This document shows, one piece after another, positions 33,332-45,789 of a DNA stretch of 64,000 nt (position 1 is the stretch's first letter; each line of letters opens with the position of its first letter). Both the position numbers and the translations under genes were made by a program. This stretch comes from Arma custos (Eukaryota; Arthropoda; Insecta; Hemiptera; Pentatomidae). Location: assembly GCA_037127475.1 (NCBI GenBank), contig CM073764.1, forward strand, positions 54,429,292-54,493,291, written 5' to 3'. The notes beneath the pieces were generated by a model, which saw only the letters and a list, made by a program, of their open reading frames with translations, was not told where the DNA came from and ran no database searches.

Positions 33332-33979
33332 TGTGGTGACCACATATATTATATATATGATTGAAATGATTAGTTATCCACATATATAGATTTTATTTAA
33401 TGTATGATTAGGAATTATTTAATTATGTATGATTAGTTTAATAAGATGAATTGATTAAATATATGAGTATTGATTAGTTTAATAATATGAATTGATTAAA
33501 TGTATGAGTATTGATAAGTATAATTATATGAATTGATTTGTATGTATTGTTTAATGTATTTTTGTATGGAGTTTAAATCACGTCTTGAGGTATTTATATA
33601 AGAATTACGTATTCAATATTGTTCATTGTTAGATTGTTATATTTCACCGTTCACCTATGTACCTTAGCGAGATAAGAATGTAATAACGTATTTACGAGTT
33701 TGTATTCGACTGTATGAATAATTATGCCATAGGTCAGTTATGTCTTCGTCTAGACCGACTTAAAATGTTTACTATTGTCTAATAAAATAGAGTGGGAGAT
33801 GTAAATGTGAGGGTGGGGGAAGTGATTAGGCAGTTCGAGGCTGTTTTACCTAAGTCACTCTTTCAAGATTCAAGACTTGACTACTGCCCGCTCAACGCTT
33901 CTCTCAGATCCCCTACTAGGCTTGTATTAGTAATATTTGAATAATTGTATTAGATATAAGAAGTGATTGCATGTTATAC

Positions 33980-34034
<55 letters not shown>

Positions 34035-34159
34035 AAGAATATAATTTTATTTGGGGTTTCCATTGTGAACTTTGTTTGTAATTGACTTTATTTTCTCCTC
34101 CTAAGGGTCCACGGACATATAATATAATTAATAAATCAATTAGGGGAAAGGTCATTACA
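33332..34159 (+). repeat. Gypsy-2 5' LTR
   Basis: Starts TGTGGTGACCACATA and ends GGTCATTACA, followed after two bases by a primer-site-like TGGTAGCAGAGCGTGG (34162-34177). It contains a pure TA microsatellite of about 23 units (33985-34031). The second LTR was not found right of the pol region, so the boundary is inferred from the TG...CA ends and the primer site. Confidence 0.7.
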
Positions 34160-34287
34160 ACTGGTAGCAGAGCGTGGTTATTATAAAAAAAAAAATGTTG
34201 TGGTTATTAAATTAATTGTGGTTATTAAATTTGTAAAATTGTGAAATTGATTTTTTTTGTGGGCTAAATTTTAAATAAATTGATAAA

Positions 34288-34716
34288 ATGGTGATGACTA
34301 AAACCGATGAACTTGCTCAAAGAATGGACGAGATCCAACTAGATAATCAGGGGTTACGTGAGCAAAATCAGAGATTGGTGGAACAAAATGAAGAATTAAA
34401 AAATCAAATTGTTGAATTAAAAGAATTAATGGACGAAAGTTTTAAGGAAAATTTAAATTAAGGTTTAAGGAAAATTTTTGAGCGTTTGAATAATTTAGCT
34501 TTACCCCAGGGCGTCAGTGATCAATCTTGTAGTTCAGGCGAAATTAACGGGGATAACCAACAGAGAGCGGAGGATAACAATGAATTAGGAGTTTTAGCAA
34601 TGAATTAAGCCGTATGAATATTACCACCACATTGAATTTTATGAGATCAACGGACACGAAATTACCCAATCATTTAGAAAACGTGATTCGCGACTTCCCG
34701 CTTTTAAAGACTTTTT
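34288..34716 (+). pseudogene. Gypsy-2 gag, N-terminal coiled coil
   Basis: From ATG 34288 the frame reads TDELAQRMDEIQLDNQGLRE, then repeated EQN/EEL heptads, a coiled coil. It hits a TAA at 34459-34461 but continues in the same frame (ERLNNLALPQG). It is cut at 34716 by the first of a set of interspersed repeats. The rest of gag is not recognisable elsewhere. Confidence 0.65.
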
Positions 34717-35080
34717 AGTTTCACTCATGTTCTTTCTGTTATTTTAACAACTATTATCATGTGATTTGCCTTTATTTATGTACAATAATGGATTCTCCAC
34801 AGTACTTAAAATACTGCAGGGGGGGACGTGCCCCATTGCACCCCCCCCCATAAATCCGTGCTTGCTATAGCCTATGTGTTATTCTGATGTATAACCTATA
34901 TTACTGTAAAGTTTCATCCAAATCCATCCAGTAGTTTTTGTGTGAAAGAGAGATAAACATACAAACACTCACATTTATATTAGAGAAGAATTGGTCGACT
35001 GTATCTTCAAATTTAAGGAAGAAATAGTTGGGGGTGCAGTCAATCAAAACACCAAAATAAGCATAACTTATTTATTATGT

Positions 35081-35119
35081 GCCGACGTTTCGGCCTACTA
35101 TGTAGGCCATCTTCAGGGC
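35081..35119 (-). ncRNA. Hammerhead ribozyme motif 3
   Basis: Minus-strand copy with helix II GGCCTAC/GTAGGCC and loop ATA. Core CTGAAGA and GAAACGTC are intact. It lies in a short foldback repeat (35015-35530) in the sense direction of the ACK intron. Confidence 0.8.
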
Positions 35120-35426
35120 TAAGAGAGAGAAACAAACAGAAATATATAAAAACGTAGCAGTAACAAGAATATATAAAGTGGTATTCTTTGTATTATTATA
35201 TCTGTCACCATTAGAATTTCTGTTCATCATCTACAATTTTATTGTATCTATCACTATTTTTAGTTTATTATATTCTGTAACCAGTCTTATATTCATTCTT
35301 ATTTATCATATATCTATTCACTATTTCATCATATCTAGTCACTATTTTAATTTCCACTCCTGTACTACTTTATATATTCTTGTTACTGCTACGTTTTTAT
35401 ATATTTCTGTTTGTTTCTCTCTCTTA

Positions 35427-35465
35427 GCCCTGAAGATGGCCTACATTGTAGGCCGAAACGTCGGC
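35427..35465 (+). ncRNA. Hammerhead ribozyme motif 4
   Basis: Plus-strand partner of motif 3, with helix II GGCCTAC/GTAGGCC and loop ATT. Upstream TCTCTCTTA and downstream TAAATAAG could lengthen helix I with an internal loop. Confidence 0.8.
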
Positions 35466-36868
35466 ACATAATAAATAAGTTATGCTTATTTTGGTGTTAT
35501 GATTGACTGCACCCCCAACTATTTCTTCCTTAAACTCACATTTATAATATTAGTAAGATTAGCAGGATATCAAAACAAATAGTTTCACTCATGTTCTTTC
35601 TGTTATTTTAACAACTATTATCATGTGATTTGCCTTTATTTATGTACAATAATGGATTCTCCACAGTACTTAAAATACTGCAGGGGGGGACGTGCCCCAT
35701 TGCACCTCCCCTATAAATCCGCGCTTGCTATAGCCTATGTGTTATTCTGATGTATAAACTATACGACTGTAAAGTTTCATCCAATTCCGTTCAGTAGTTT
35801 TTGCGTGAAAGAGAGACAAACATACAAACATTCACATTTATAATCCTAGCTTATGTCCGCGGCTTCGCACGCGTGGAATTTGGTCTGCCACGTGTAAAGT
35901 TTCGTGAAAGAACATTTTAAATAAATAATTCAATTTTTTTTTTTTTAAATATAAGTTACTCGAACATCCGAAATTTTAGATGTCTAACTTCAAAACTGAC
36001 AGATTCTATACAACCTTTGAACCCCTATTATATTAAAGGGGAACTCCTTGGAGTGGAATTATCCGAATTTCTTTCTCAAGCTATACACAGAACCTAACTA
36101 CAAATTTCAAGATGCTAAGTTCCTGATTTACCTTTAATTATGTACTATAACGGGAGGGGCACATGCCCCCGTGCCCCCACATAGATCATGGATAGGGTAT
36201 CAAAACAAACAGTTTCACTCATGTTCTTTCTGTTATTTTAACAACTATTATCATGTGATTTGCCTTTATTTATGTACAATAATTGATTCTCCACGGTACC
36301 TAAAATACTGTCGGGGGGGGGGCATGTGCCCCCTTGCACCCTCCCATAAATCTGCGCTTGCTATAGCCTATGTGTTATTCTGATGTATAACCTATATTAC
36401 TGTAAAGTTTCATCCAAATCCGTTCAGTAGTTTTTGCGTGAAAGAGAGACAAACATACAAACATTCACATTTATAATATTAGTAAGATTAGTAGGATATC
36501 AAAACAAATAGTTTCACTCATGTTCTTTCTGTTATTTTAACAACTATTATCATGTGATTTGCCTTTATTTATGTACAACAATGGATTCTCCACAGTACTT
36601 AAAATACTGCAGGGACGTGCCCCATTGCACCCCCCCCATAAATCCGCGCTTGCTATAGCCTATGTGTTATTCTGATGTATAACCTATATTACTGTAAAGT
36701 TTCATCCAAATCCGTCCAGTAGTTTTTGTGTGAAAGAGAGACAAACATACAAACACTCACATTTATATTAGAGAAGAATTGGTCGACTGTATCTTCAAAT
36801 TTAAGGAAGAAATAGTTGGGGGTGCAGTCAATCAAAACACCAAAATAAGCATAACTTATTTATTATGT

Positions 36869-36907
36869 GCCGACGTTTCGGCCTACAATGTAGGCCATCT
36901 TCAGGGC
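36869..36907 (-). ncRNA. Hammerhead ribozyme motif 5
   Basis: Minus-strand copy in the second, tandemly duplicated foldback repeat (about 36808-37321). Helix II GGCCTAC/GTAGGCC, loop ATT. Sense relative to ACK. Confidence 0.8.
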
Positions 36908-37214
36908 TAAGAGAGAGAAACAAACAGAAATATATAAAAACGTAGCAGTAACAAGAATATATAAAGTGGTATTCTTTGTATTATTATATCTGTCACTATT
37001 AGAATTTCTGTTCATCATCTACAATTTTATTGTATCTATCACTATTTTAAGTTTATTATATTCTGTAACCAGTCTTATATTCATTCTTATTTATCATATA
37101 TCTATTCACTACTTCATCATATCTAGTCACTATTTTAATTACCACTCCTGTACCACTTTATATATTCTTGTTACTGCTACGTTTTTATATATTTCTGTTT
37201 GTTTCTCTCTCTTA

Positions 37215-37253
37215 GCCCTGAAGATGGCCTACATTGTAGGCCGAAACGTCGGC
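37215..37253 (+). ncRNA. Hammerhead ribozyme motif 6
   Basis: Plus-strand partner of motif 5, same core and helix II, loop ATT. Confidence 0.8.
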
Positions 37254-37650
37254 ACATAATAAATAAGTTATGCTTATTTTGGTGTTTTGATTGACTGCAC
37301 CCCCAACTATTTCTTCCTTAAACTCACATTTATAATATTAGTAAGATAGTAAGATTATTAGGATATCAAAACAAATAGTTTCACTCATGTTCTTTCTGTT
37401 ATTTTAACAACTATTATCATGTGATTTGCCTTTATTTATGTACAATAATGGATTCTCCACAGTACCTAAAATACTATCGGGGGGGGGGGGCACGTGCGCC
37501 CTTGCACCCTCCCATAAATCCGTGCTTGCTATAGCCTATGTGTTATTCTGATGTATAACCTATATTACTGTAAAGTTTCATCCAAATCCGTCCAGTAGTT
37601 TTTGCGTGAAAGAGAGACAAACATTCACATTTATAATATTAGTAAGATAA

Positions 37651-38794
37651 TATGTGTTAATAAAGGTACAATTTCCCGTGAGGGTTTGATTCTTATCTAA
37701 TAAAACAAGTTTATAAGGAGTTAGTGTTGTTACAAGAGTATTATTGTGTGAAACAGGAATTGGAAGGAGATACATGGTACTGTACATTTTTTGTTTTAAT
37801 GGAATTGATATGAAGTAATGAATTATATTATTTTTGATGAAACATCTAGTTTTGCTGATTTGCCATAATGTTTCTAAATCTGTTGATATTAAGGATATGT
37901 TTCGTTTTAATAAATATGAAATATCATTATGAGTTAACATACTAGAGCGTAATATGCCTAATTCACAAAATTCAAGGGAATTTTCTATATCTAAAGTTCT
38001 TAAGGTTATGTAATTAATTATAGAGTAGAGTTCATTTAAATGGGTTGTTATAGTTGTCTTTTCTAATGAAATACTAGCTTTGAAGTTCGTTCATTATTCT
38101 TATTTAATATTAAAATATCATTTCGAAAGGCCTCTATTAATTTTTTATTGTATAAGATCTCCTGTTCTAGGTTATGTTCGAGATGATACGAGTTTTTCTC
38201 TAAGTTTGAAATAATTTGATCATAATGATCTTTATCAGAAGCATCGAGATTGCCAGTGATCCATTTAATAGCGGAACCTATACCGTTAATAAGTCCTCTT
38301 TTTGGTCTGTTTGTTTGAGGTGTACTTATTAGTGAATCTATCTTTGATTTTACAAATTGTAGTTGCCTATGTATTGTGTCATAAGTGGTACTAGTTTTGA
38401 ATGAGTTCAAATTTTGTTCTGCGAATATTAATTCCTCTTTTAAGTGAGTGAAATTAATGTAATGTAACAAGGTATGATATTTGTCTATAGTAAATGCAGG
38501 TGGCATGTTTATTGCTGTTATACCTGGTGCATTAGTTAAGTCTGTAATTTCATATGCAGGAATATTATGTAATGTCCATAGGAGAAGAATCATTGTCATT
38601 GTCTTCATTATCTGAAACAGAAAGTGTTGCAAGTTTTCTTTTATTTTTATAATTTTTACGTTTTCTTTGAATGTTATCAGAATGTGCAATGATTTCTTTA
38701 TTTTTATCTTGTAACTTATAAACTGGTTTAAAAGGATTTTCATTCTTATTTCTAGTCCTAACTCTAGCATAGGTTTTGTCAGGAATGTCAGCAT
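37651..38794 (-). pseudogene. Errantivirus-like env fragment
   Basis: The frame 38794-38063 overlaps the integrase end. It contains a hydrophobic signal-like stretch (MTMILLLWTLHNIPAYEI) and then a furin-type cleavage site RPKRG followed by a glycine-rich fusion-peptide-like segment, as in insect errantiviral Env. The frame breaks near 38050, continues at 37940-37651 with several cysteines, and is cut before any transmembrane anchor. Envelope function is impossible for this copy. No reconstruction is offered. Confidence 0.8.
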
Positions 38795-40591
38795 CTTCTC
38801 TATTGTGATTAAGTGAGTTAGTTCTGGATGTTTTTTCGTCCATTATTCTTGATTTTATTTGTTCATGTACCAGTTTTAGATCATTGCGATACCGTTCTAC
38901 TAGTTGTTCAGTCACTGGGGCTTTGTCTGTTTTATCTTTTTGTGTCCCGAATGTTATTTCGTTAGGAGTTAATTTTAATTTTTGATTTAAAGTGTTGTTA
39001 AATGCAATTACTGCAAGACATAATTGCTTCTTTAATTTGATTGTAGGTTCTGTTGCTCTCAAGTTTCGAAGAATTTCTATTAGCGTGGAATGGTTTCTAT
39101 TGAGGAGCCCTAAGGAATTAGGATGATTGGGAGTAACATAGTAGGGTTCAATTCCTTGGGATCTGAGTAAGTTTTCAACTAAATTATTTTTATATTCCCT
39201 GCCATTATCCATCTTAATTCTGTCAGGAGAGGGATATAGTTCTAAATATTCAATTATCACATTTGAAACTTGGATAGAGTTACAAGCATCAGTCAGTTTG
39301 GCGAAAAGACGTTTGGAAAATGTATCAACTAAGGTGATTATAAATTTTTGTTCATAATGTAATGTATCAATCATGATTTCTTCAAAGGGTTTAATTTGTC
39401 TGGAGTCGGTGTAATGCAAAATTTTGTTTTAATTGGCTTCCGATCATATATGGTCTTTCTGCATATTTCACACTTATTACAATAATCAGTTATGGTACCT
39501 TTCATTCTAGGCCAATAATAATCCCTTTTGAGTTTTTCATATGTTTCAAGGCTTCCCCTGTGACATGTCTTATCGAGGTGACAAGAATTGATTATGCCCA
39601 GGTGTTCGTTGGTATTGGTGATATCTAAACATTTTTTCTTATACCTTTTTATTTTTACCGAAGGATAGTTGTCCTGGATAATTTGTGATATTTTTAAAAA
39701 AATGCCTTCCAATTCGTCACGAACTGTTTCTATGTTTGGTTCACAAAATACACCATAGGTTGTATTTGGCTTGAAAATTTCTAATAAAAGTTCATTTAAA
39801 TCATTATTCCAAGGATATGCGGTATCAATATAAAATCTAGTTTTATTAAAAGGTTTTTCTACCCGAACTGATTTATTTCCTCGTTGAATAAAGATTTGAA
39901 ATTTCTCAATAGTTATTGGCTTATCTTGATCAATTATCCAAATTTGTTGGTTGGATGACTCTTGAGAGTGAACTGTGGCAAGACTGCTGGTTTCAACTTC
40001 ATGATCGTTATTGTTATGAGGTACAGGATGAATATTACCGATTTCATCAAATTCTTCAAGAAATTCATCAAGTTCATCTGATGAAGCTAAAGGCATATTT
40101 GAGGTTTCTTCTAGAATTCTGTCTAATTCGTCATAGTCAATTTCTTCGATGGCATGTAATTCCTGATGGTTTCTGGACAATGCATCCGCAACATAGTTGG
40201 TTTTCCCTTCTATATGCTTAATTTCGAATTCAAAGTCCGATAGTTGAAATATCCATTTCATGAGCCGAGCGTTGGTGTTCTTCATTGTAAATAGCCAAGT
40301 TAATGGCTTGTGATCTGTGTGTATTACAAACTTTTTACCGTAAAGATATGGCTTAAAATGGTTACATGCATAGACTATGGTCAATAACTCTTTTTCGATG
40401 GTAGAGTACCTTTGTTCTGTATCCGAGAGGGTGCATGAGACAAAAGCTATTAGATGATCTATTCCATCTGAAATTTGGGATAAAACAGCACCAAGTGCTA
40501 CAGAGCTTGCATCTGTTGTTAAAATAAAAGGTAGATCCCAATCTGGAAATAGAAGGATAGGAGCATTGAGGAGATGTTGCTTCAAAAACAT
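38565..40591 (-). pseudogene. Errantivirus-like pol: RNase H and integrase
   Basis: The frame 40591-39371 holds RNase H (LTTDASSVALGAVLSQ, IHTDHKPLTWLF) and the integrase HHCC domain (CHLDKTCHRGSL, then CNKCEIC). A frame change near 39400 leads to 39419-38565 with the core: MIDTLHYEQ, MDNGREYKN and LGLLNRNHSTLIEIL. In errantiviral integrases the last motif is normally VERFHSTL; here the Glu position is Asn, so the DDE triad is incomplete. The C-terminal region is lysine-rich. Confidence 0.85.
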
Positions 40592-40693
40592 AAAGGCTTC
40601 TTGGTAGGAAGAGGGACAAATACATTTTTCATCAGCTCGTAAAGCTTGGGTTAAAGGTTTAGCCAGGTGAGCATAATTATGAATAAATTTCCT

Positions 40694-41500
40694 TTAATAT
40701 CCCGTCATGCCTAGAAATTGTTTAATTCCTTTATGAGTTTTTGGTAAAGGAAAGTTTTCAATAGCCTCGAGTTTAGATGGATTGGTTTTTAGTCCGTCTT
40801 TTGAAACAATGTATCCTAAAAATGGGAGTTCATGTTTTAAAAATTCTGTTTTGTCGAGCTGTATTGTGAGTGAATGTTGAGTAAGTTTTTGAAAGACTGT
40901 TTCTAGATGATAAAAATGGTCATCAATATTATTAGAAAAAATTATTATATCATCCATATACACTAAACAATTTGGTACATTGCTTAACATCATATTGATG
41001 GCCCTTTGAAAGGTCGGGGGAGAATTACATAACCCAAAAGGCATACGGAGGAATTCATAATAACCCGATTCTGTAGAAAAGGCTGTTTTTTCAATCGAGT
41101 CCTCAGCCATTTCAATTTGGTTAAAACCAGACGCTAAGTCAATTGTAGAAAAAAATTTGTGCTTTATTTAGTTGGTTAAGAAGGTCTTCTATGTTTGGTA
41201 GCAGAAATTTATCTGGAATGGTTTCCTGATTCAGTTTTCGATAGTCAATAACCATTCTAATTTTCTTTTTTCCACTAGCATCGGCCTTTTTTGGTACTAC
41301 CCAAATTGGTGAATTATATGGAGAGTTGCTATCCCTAATAATATTAGAATCTAAGAGTCTTTGTATTTCTTGTGAAATGTCTTCTCGAAATTGGTGAGGA
41401 TATCTATAGTTCCTACTTTAAATGGGTTTGTCAGTTTTTAGTTTAATTGAGTGTTTAAGTAGTTTTGTAGATCTGAGTGGGTCATTTTCGCCCTTTATCA
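40694..41500 (-). pseudogene. Errantivirus-like pol: reverse transcriptase
   Basis: The frame 41110-40694 shows FGLCNSPPTFQRAIN, the catalytic CLVYMDDIIIF and FLGYIVSKDGLKT. Upstream (41410-41110) the palm start (PIWVVPKKADASGKKKIRMV, then IDYRKLNQE) is present in another frame and broken by a stop near 41150. Confidence 0.85.
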
Positions 41501-41516
41501 TTTCGGGATATTTATT

Positions 41517-41972
41517 TTATAGTTGTAATAATTTATTTAAATTATTTTCATTCATATGTTCATGTCTAATTAAATCTTTAATGTTATTATTATTATTACT
41601 CATAGTATCTAATTGGTGTATACTATTTTCAATTAATCCATTATTAATTTTAACTTTTCCTCCAAGTAAAGAAATTTCATTTTGTTTACTAAATATATTA
41701 ATGTCTAGTTGCTTCATAATTTCAAATCCTAATAATAAATCATAAGTATCGCTAAAAGGAGAAATATAAAACATAACTAATAATTTACTGTCAAGACCTA
41801 AATTTGGAGCAAGGTCAATACATGCTGATGTAGTTCCCTTTTCGCGTCCGGTTGGTGTTTTAACAATAAATTCTTCCGATTTAATTTCAGTTCCCTCGGG
41901 TAAGGAACGTGGGTTGATATTATTTTTTAGAGCGCCAGTATCAATGAGCCAGGTCCGTTTTTTAAAATCCAT
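41517..41972 (-). pseudogene. Errantivirus-like pol: aspartic protease
   Basis: RTWLIDTGALKNNINPRSLP gives the protease active site DTG, followed by LLLGFEIMKQLDI, the usual second conserved block. The frame is open to 41517. It lies directly downstream of gag in element order. Confidence 0.85.
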
Positions 41973-42223
41973 GAATTGTGGTAATTGATCAGTGAAATTT
42001 AGGGGATATTCGGGGATGGTTCCGGCTGACTTGGTCCTAAAAAATTATCAAATCTGGTAATTAGTGTCTCTAGTTGTTGTTTTATATCACCTATCTCGTT
42101 ATCTCCTTGTACTAAGTGATTCATAGGCGAGTTGTTTGACCTTACTGTTCTCATAGACAGGGCATTTGATGAGTCAGGTTTAAAGGGTCCCGTAGGGAAA
42201 GGTGTCTTCTGCCTCTGTTGTTC

Positions 42224-43210
42224 CTAGTTAAAACCCTGGAAATTATTAGCGGGTTGATGGTTAATTCTCCTATTCACACTCAAATCTCTGTTTTCACGAT
42301 TTTGATTAAAATTATAGTTATAGTTTATATTAGGATCGTGGCTTTGAGGGTTTGAATAAGAATTAAAATGAAAATTAGGATTAAAGTTAGTATTTGGGTT
42401 AGGATTGTGATTAAATGTTTGATTAAATTTATTATAGTCGTGATTAAAATTAGGATTGTAATTGTGATTAGGATTATAGCTAGGATTAGGGTTATATCCG
42501 TAATTAAAACTATGATTATGATTATAATTATAATTAGGTCTACTGTTATGTGTATTAAAATTTTGTTTAAATGGTTTGTAGTTTTTAGGTCTAAAATTAT
42601 TTTTTGGATTATACTGCTGTTGATGTCCGTATAAGTGGTCTAAAATAAATGAACAGTCATTTTGTATTGCGTTCCTGATATCATCTATATCTGTAAGGTG
42701 AAGATGATTTAAAAAGTCACAAAGCTCTGGATGTAAGTTTGCTTTAATGTGATAATTAATTTCTCGGTCCTGTAATTTCATTATTGTTGCTTTATTAACA
42801 ATTTCATCGTCTAGTGAGATTCCAGAAAATATCAAAGCTCTAATTTGAGCTATTCTGTTAATAAACGAAATTGGGTGTTCTCTAGGTCCCGATCTAACGT
42901 TTAGTAATTCAAGTTTAAGTTGTTCTACTGTACGTGAGTCTTTGAAATTTTTCTGTAAATGGTCTAGTAATTCGGATATATTTATGAATGTATTTCTGAG
43001 AAGACAATGTTTGGTGTTGCCTACTAATCTAGATGTTACTTTAGATAAGAGTCTGGCGTGGTTTTGAATGTTTAGGGTATTATTGTCACCGCATACTGTC
43101 TCATAGACTGCTTTTACAGTTTTTACAAAAAAAATTAAATCTTCAGGATTACCATCATAATATGGAATATGATCGTAATCTTCTTTCACCATAGAATATG
43201 AAACACTCAT
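42224..43210 (-). CDS. Errantivirus-like Gag, intact frame
   Basis: A 328-codon frame starting at ATG 43210. The N-terminal two thirds is a retrotransposon capsid-like region (IPYYDGNPEDLIFFVKTV, then EQLKLELLNVRSGPREHPIS). The last about 120 residues are a low-complexity Asn/Tyr/Pro/Phe-rich tail (NPNPSYNPNHNYNPNFN) where other Gypsy Gags have CCHC knuckles. Loss of the knuckle is typical for errantiviral Gag. The frame has no stop, the best-preserved ORF of the element. Confidence 0.85.
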   Translation of the reverse strand: MSVSYSMVKEDYDHIPYYDGNPEDLIFFVKTVKAVYETVCGDNNTLNIQNHARLLSKVTSRLVGNTKHCLLRNTFINISELLDHLQKNFKDSRTVEQLKLELLNVRSGPREHPISFINRIAQIRALIFSGISLDDEIVNKATIMKLQDREINYHIKANLHPELCDFLNHLHLTDIDDIRNAIQNDCSFILDHLYGHQQQYNPKNNFRPKNYKPFKQNFNTHNSRPNYNYNHNHSFNYGYNPNPSYNPNHNYNPNFNHDYNKFNQTFNHNPNPNTNFNPNFHFNSYSNPQSHDPNINYNYNFNQNRENRDLSVNRRINHQPANNFQGFN

Positions 43211-43591
43211 TTTGTTCGTTAAAAAATACTATTACTATTATTATTAATTAATAAATTGCTTAATTGTTCGATAATTTCACCTATATCTAATCTAACTCTA
43301 CTTTTCTTATCCTTAGGCATACATAGAAAACTTAAAATTAAAATGTACCTCAAGTTATATTTCTAAGTTCTGCGAAGTCCTTATTAAAGTTGACCCTATT
43401 GAAGTGTAGAAACACATACTTCAGGTGGTTTACTCCAGAACCTGTTGTCCAATGACTATTTCTTCGGTCCTTCTTGAGTTTCCGTTCAAGACTGTCTTCA
43501 CTGGACTGATCCAAAATCTGTTGGAATATTTCTTTGATTTTCTTAATCTCCAGGAAAATTTCTTCACCTTTACTGACCTGAGGCTAATAGG

Positions 43592-43609
43592 GTCCCTGTT
43601 CGGGCGCCA
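43592..43609 (-). other. Errantivirus-like primer-binding site (tRNA-Lys type)
   Basis: On the minus strand TGGCGCCCGAACAGGGAC, the classical 18-nt primer site complementary to a tRNA-Lys 3' end. It marks the border between the 5' LTR (43611 upward) and the leader of gag. Confidence 0.88.
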
Positions 43610-44765
43610 GATAAAGAAAGTTGCCACACAAAGAACTTAAAAAAACTTTATTGGTAAAAACAAACAGTTTACACAAGCTAGAACTACACTATAAACTAGG
43701 ATTTAAGGAAGAAATAGTTGGGGGTGCAGTCTATCAAAACACCAAAATAAGAATAACTTCTTTATTAATAAGACTGGTTACAGACTATAATAAACTTAAA
43801 ATAGTGATAGATAAAATAAAATTGTAGATGATGAACAGAAATTCTAATAGTGACAGATATAATAATACAAGAATACGAATATAAAATAGAAAAAAATACG
43901 TGTCAAGAAAGGATAAAATGTAAACAATAATATAAAGGGAAAGAAAAATGAGGAGGTAAACGGAAAGATACAAAAAGAGAAGATTAAAATATAGAAAAAG
44001 GGCAGTGAGTATGAAGGATTTAGAAAAAACTAGTTTAATTATAGATATGGATAAGATACCAGACATGAGGGGTTACATAGGTAAAGTGTAATAATACAAG
44101 CATATATAGAAAGAAAAGATAGATAAATTTCAAAAATTAAACATTGAAAATAGTGGTATTTATAACTATGAACTATGAAGAATGAAAAGAAAAGGAAATA
44201 TAAGTAAGGGAAGTTAATATGTAACTGTATACAGTTAGAAAGAAGTGGCATTAATGCAAAATAAGATGTGAATATAACATAAACATATAGAAAATAGGTA
44301 AAGAAATACAGTAGATGAAAAATATGAGGCTAAATAATAGTGAACTCTATACTATTAACATATGATGGATGCCAAAAGTAGGTGTGCGAAGAAAGGTGAA
44401 TGTGAAAAGGATGGAGATAAGATAAATACTAAGATATGTACTAACCGAACAAAACACGCTACAGCTTGGGGAGCTCAGACACAAGTGAGAAATACGTTGG
44501 GCCGGGCGGGCGGAAGCGATAAAGGCGATCTCTGACGGCCAAAAAAATAATGACAAAGAAGGGGGAAGGAGAAATGCAGATGCAGTGGATATAAGTGACC
44601 GTAAATAATGTAAATTGCGTGAAAAATTAAATTAAATTAAAAAGAAGAAATGCAGATGCAGTGGATATAAGTGACCGTAAATAATGTAAATTGTGTGAAA
44701 AATTAAAAGTCAATGGTCAAAATGTAATTAATAAAAGAATGGCATAATAAATTAAGAATGTAAGG

Positions 44766-45789
44766 TTATTTTAGTAAATTAAAAATTTGCGAGTAGGTTA
44801 GGGATAGGTGATGGGAGTCGGTCTTGGCATTAACGGTAGAGGAATCTAAATTGATGTGAATGGTTTCTGAGAGGATGCGTTTATTATAATTAGGAACGGA
44901 GGCTAGGATCGACGTATTGTCGAAGTCAAAAATGTGGTTAAAAGATAAGGCGTGTTCAGAGAGTTTAGAAGCGGTTGGGTTGTGGGAGGAAATGGAGTAT
45001 TTGTGTTGGGTAATGCGGTCTTTAAGTAGGTTTTTGGTTTCGCCGATGTAGGAAGAGTTGCAGTTGGGAGTAGAGCAAAGAATACGATAGACGACCTGAG
45101 AGCGATGTTTTAGAGGAATGGGATCTTTAACTCGGGTATAAATATTGGAGAGTTTGTTGTGGGATTTAAAGGCGATGCGTAAATTGGGGATCGCGGAACG
45201 TAGGGATTTTTGAATGTTATTAGAGAAGGAGGGTATATATGGCAAGGATCTGTATATAGGGATAGAAGGCGGATGTGGAGATCGGGTGTGGGTGGGTGGG
45301 TTATAATGGTGATGGATGAGTTTATTGATAACATGGGGAGGAAAATTGTTTTTTAATAGGATTTCTTTGATGCGTTGGGTGTTGGTGTTATGGAAGCAAG
45401 CGTCGGAGAGGGATAGGCCACGGTGGATGATATTTTTGGCGACATTGATTATTTGGTGGTGCGGATGTTGGGAGTAATAATTGAGGAGTCTGCCAGAATA
45501 GGTGGGTTTCGTATACCAATCAGTGGATAAGGTGTGATCGGGATTTCTAATGATACGGAGGTCAAGGAAAGGTAGTGATTTGTTATGTTCAAGTTCAACA
45601 GTGAAATGTAGGCGGGGATGGTATGCATTGAAGGATGATAATTAACCTGGAATGATGTTAGGATTTAGGATAAGGAGGAGGTCGTCCACATATTTTTTAA
45701 TGAAAATGACATCGTCACGGAACTGGGGTAGGATGGAGTCTAGAAGGTCATTTAGGACAATATTGGAGAGGTCAGGAGCGAGGGGATTT
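44766..45789 (-). pseudogene. Penelope-like RT end and GIY-YIG endonuclease, left arm
   Basis: The minus-strand mirror of 46602-47620. The endonuclease frame (45245-44766) has VVYRILCSTPNCNSSYIGET and LLKDRITQHKYS, the GIY-YIG core with the CxxC insertion usual for Penelope endonucleases, and ends NLLK. The upstream RT part (SNIVLNDLLDSIL, FIKKYVDDLLLIL) carries a stop after IIPG that is shared with the right arm. Confidence 0.85.

Larger units (their letters stand above)
34717..37650. repeat. Tandemly duplicated repeat cluster with Penelope-type foldbacks
   Basis: Five copies of a roughly 270-bp interspersed repeat start AGTTTCACTCATGTTC at 34717, 35581, about 36210, 36510 and 37377. They end with CAGTAGTTTTTGCGTGAAAG and TATAATATTAGTAAGAT, the tail of a common arthropod SINE/LINE type. 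A unit made of repeat, hammerhead foldback (35015-35530) and repeat is duplicated at 36510-37380 with an offset of 1,793 bp. A different piece with GTCCGCGGCTTCGCACGCGTGG lies at 35851-36195 (related to 61249-61430). Confidence 0.8.

Noticed and set aside
42368..42634. 88-codon plus ORF rich in Ile, Val and Arg
   Set aside because: Antisense of the Asn/Tyr-rich tail of the errantivirus-like Gag.
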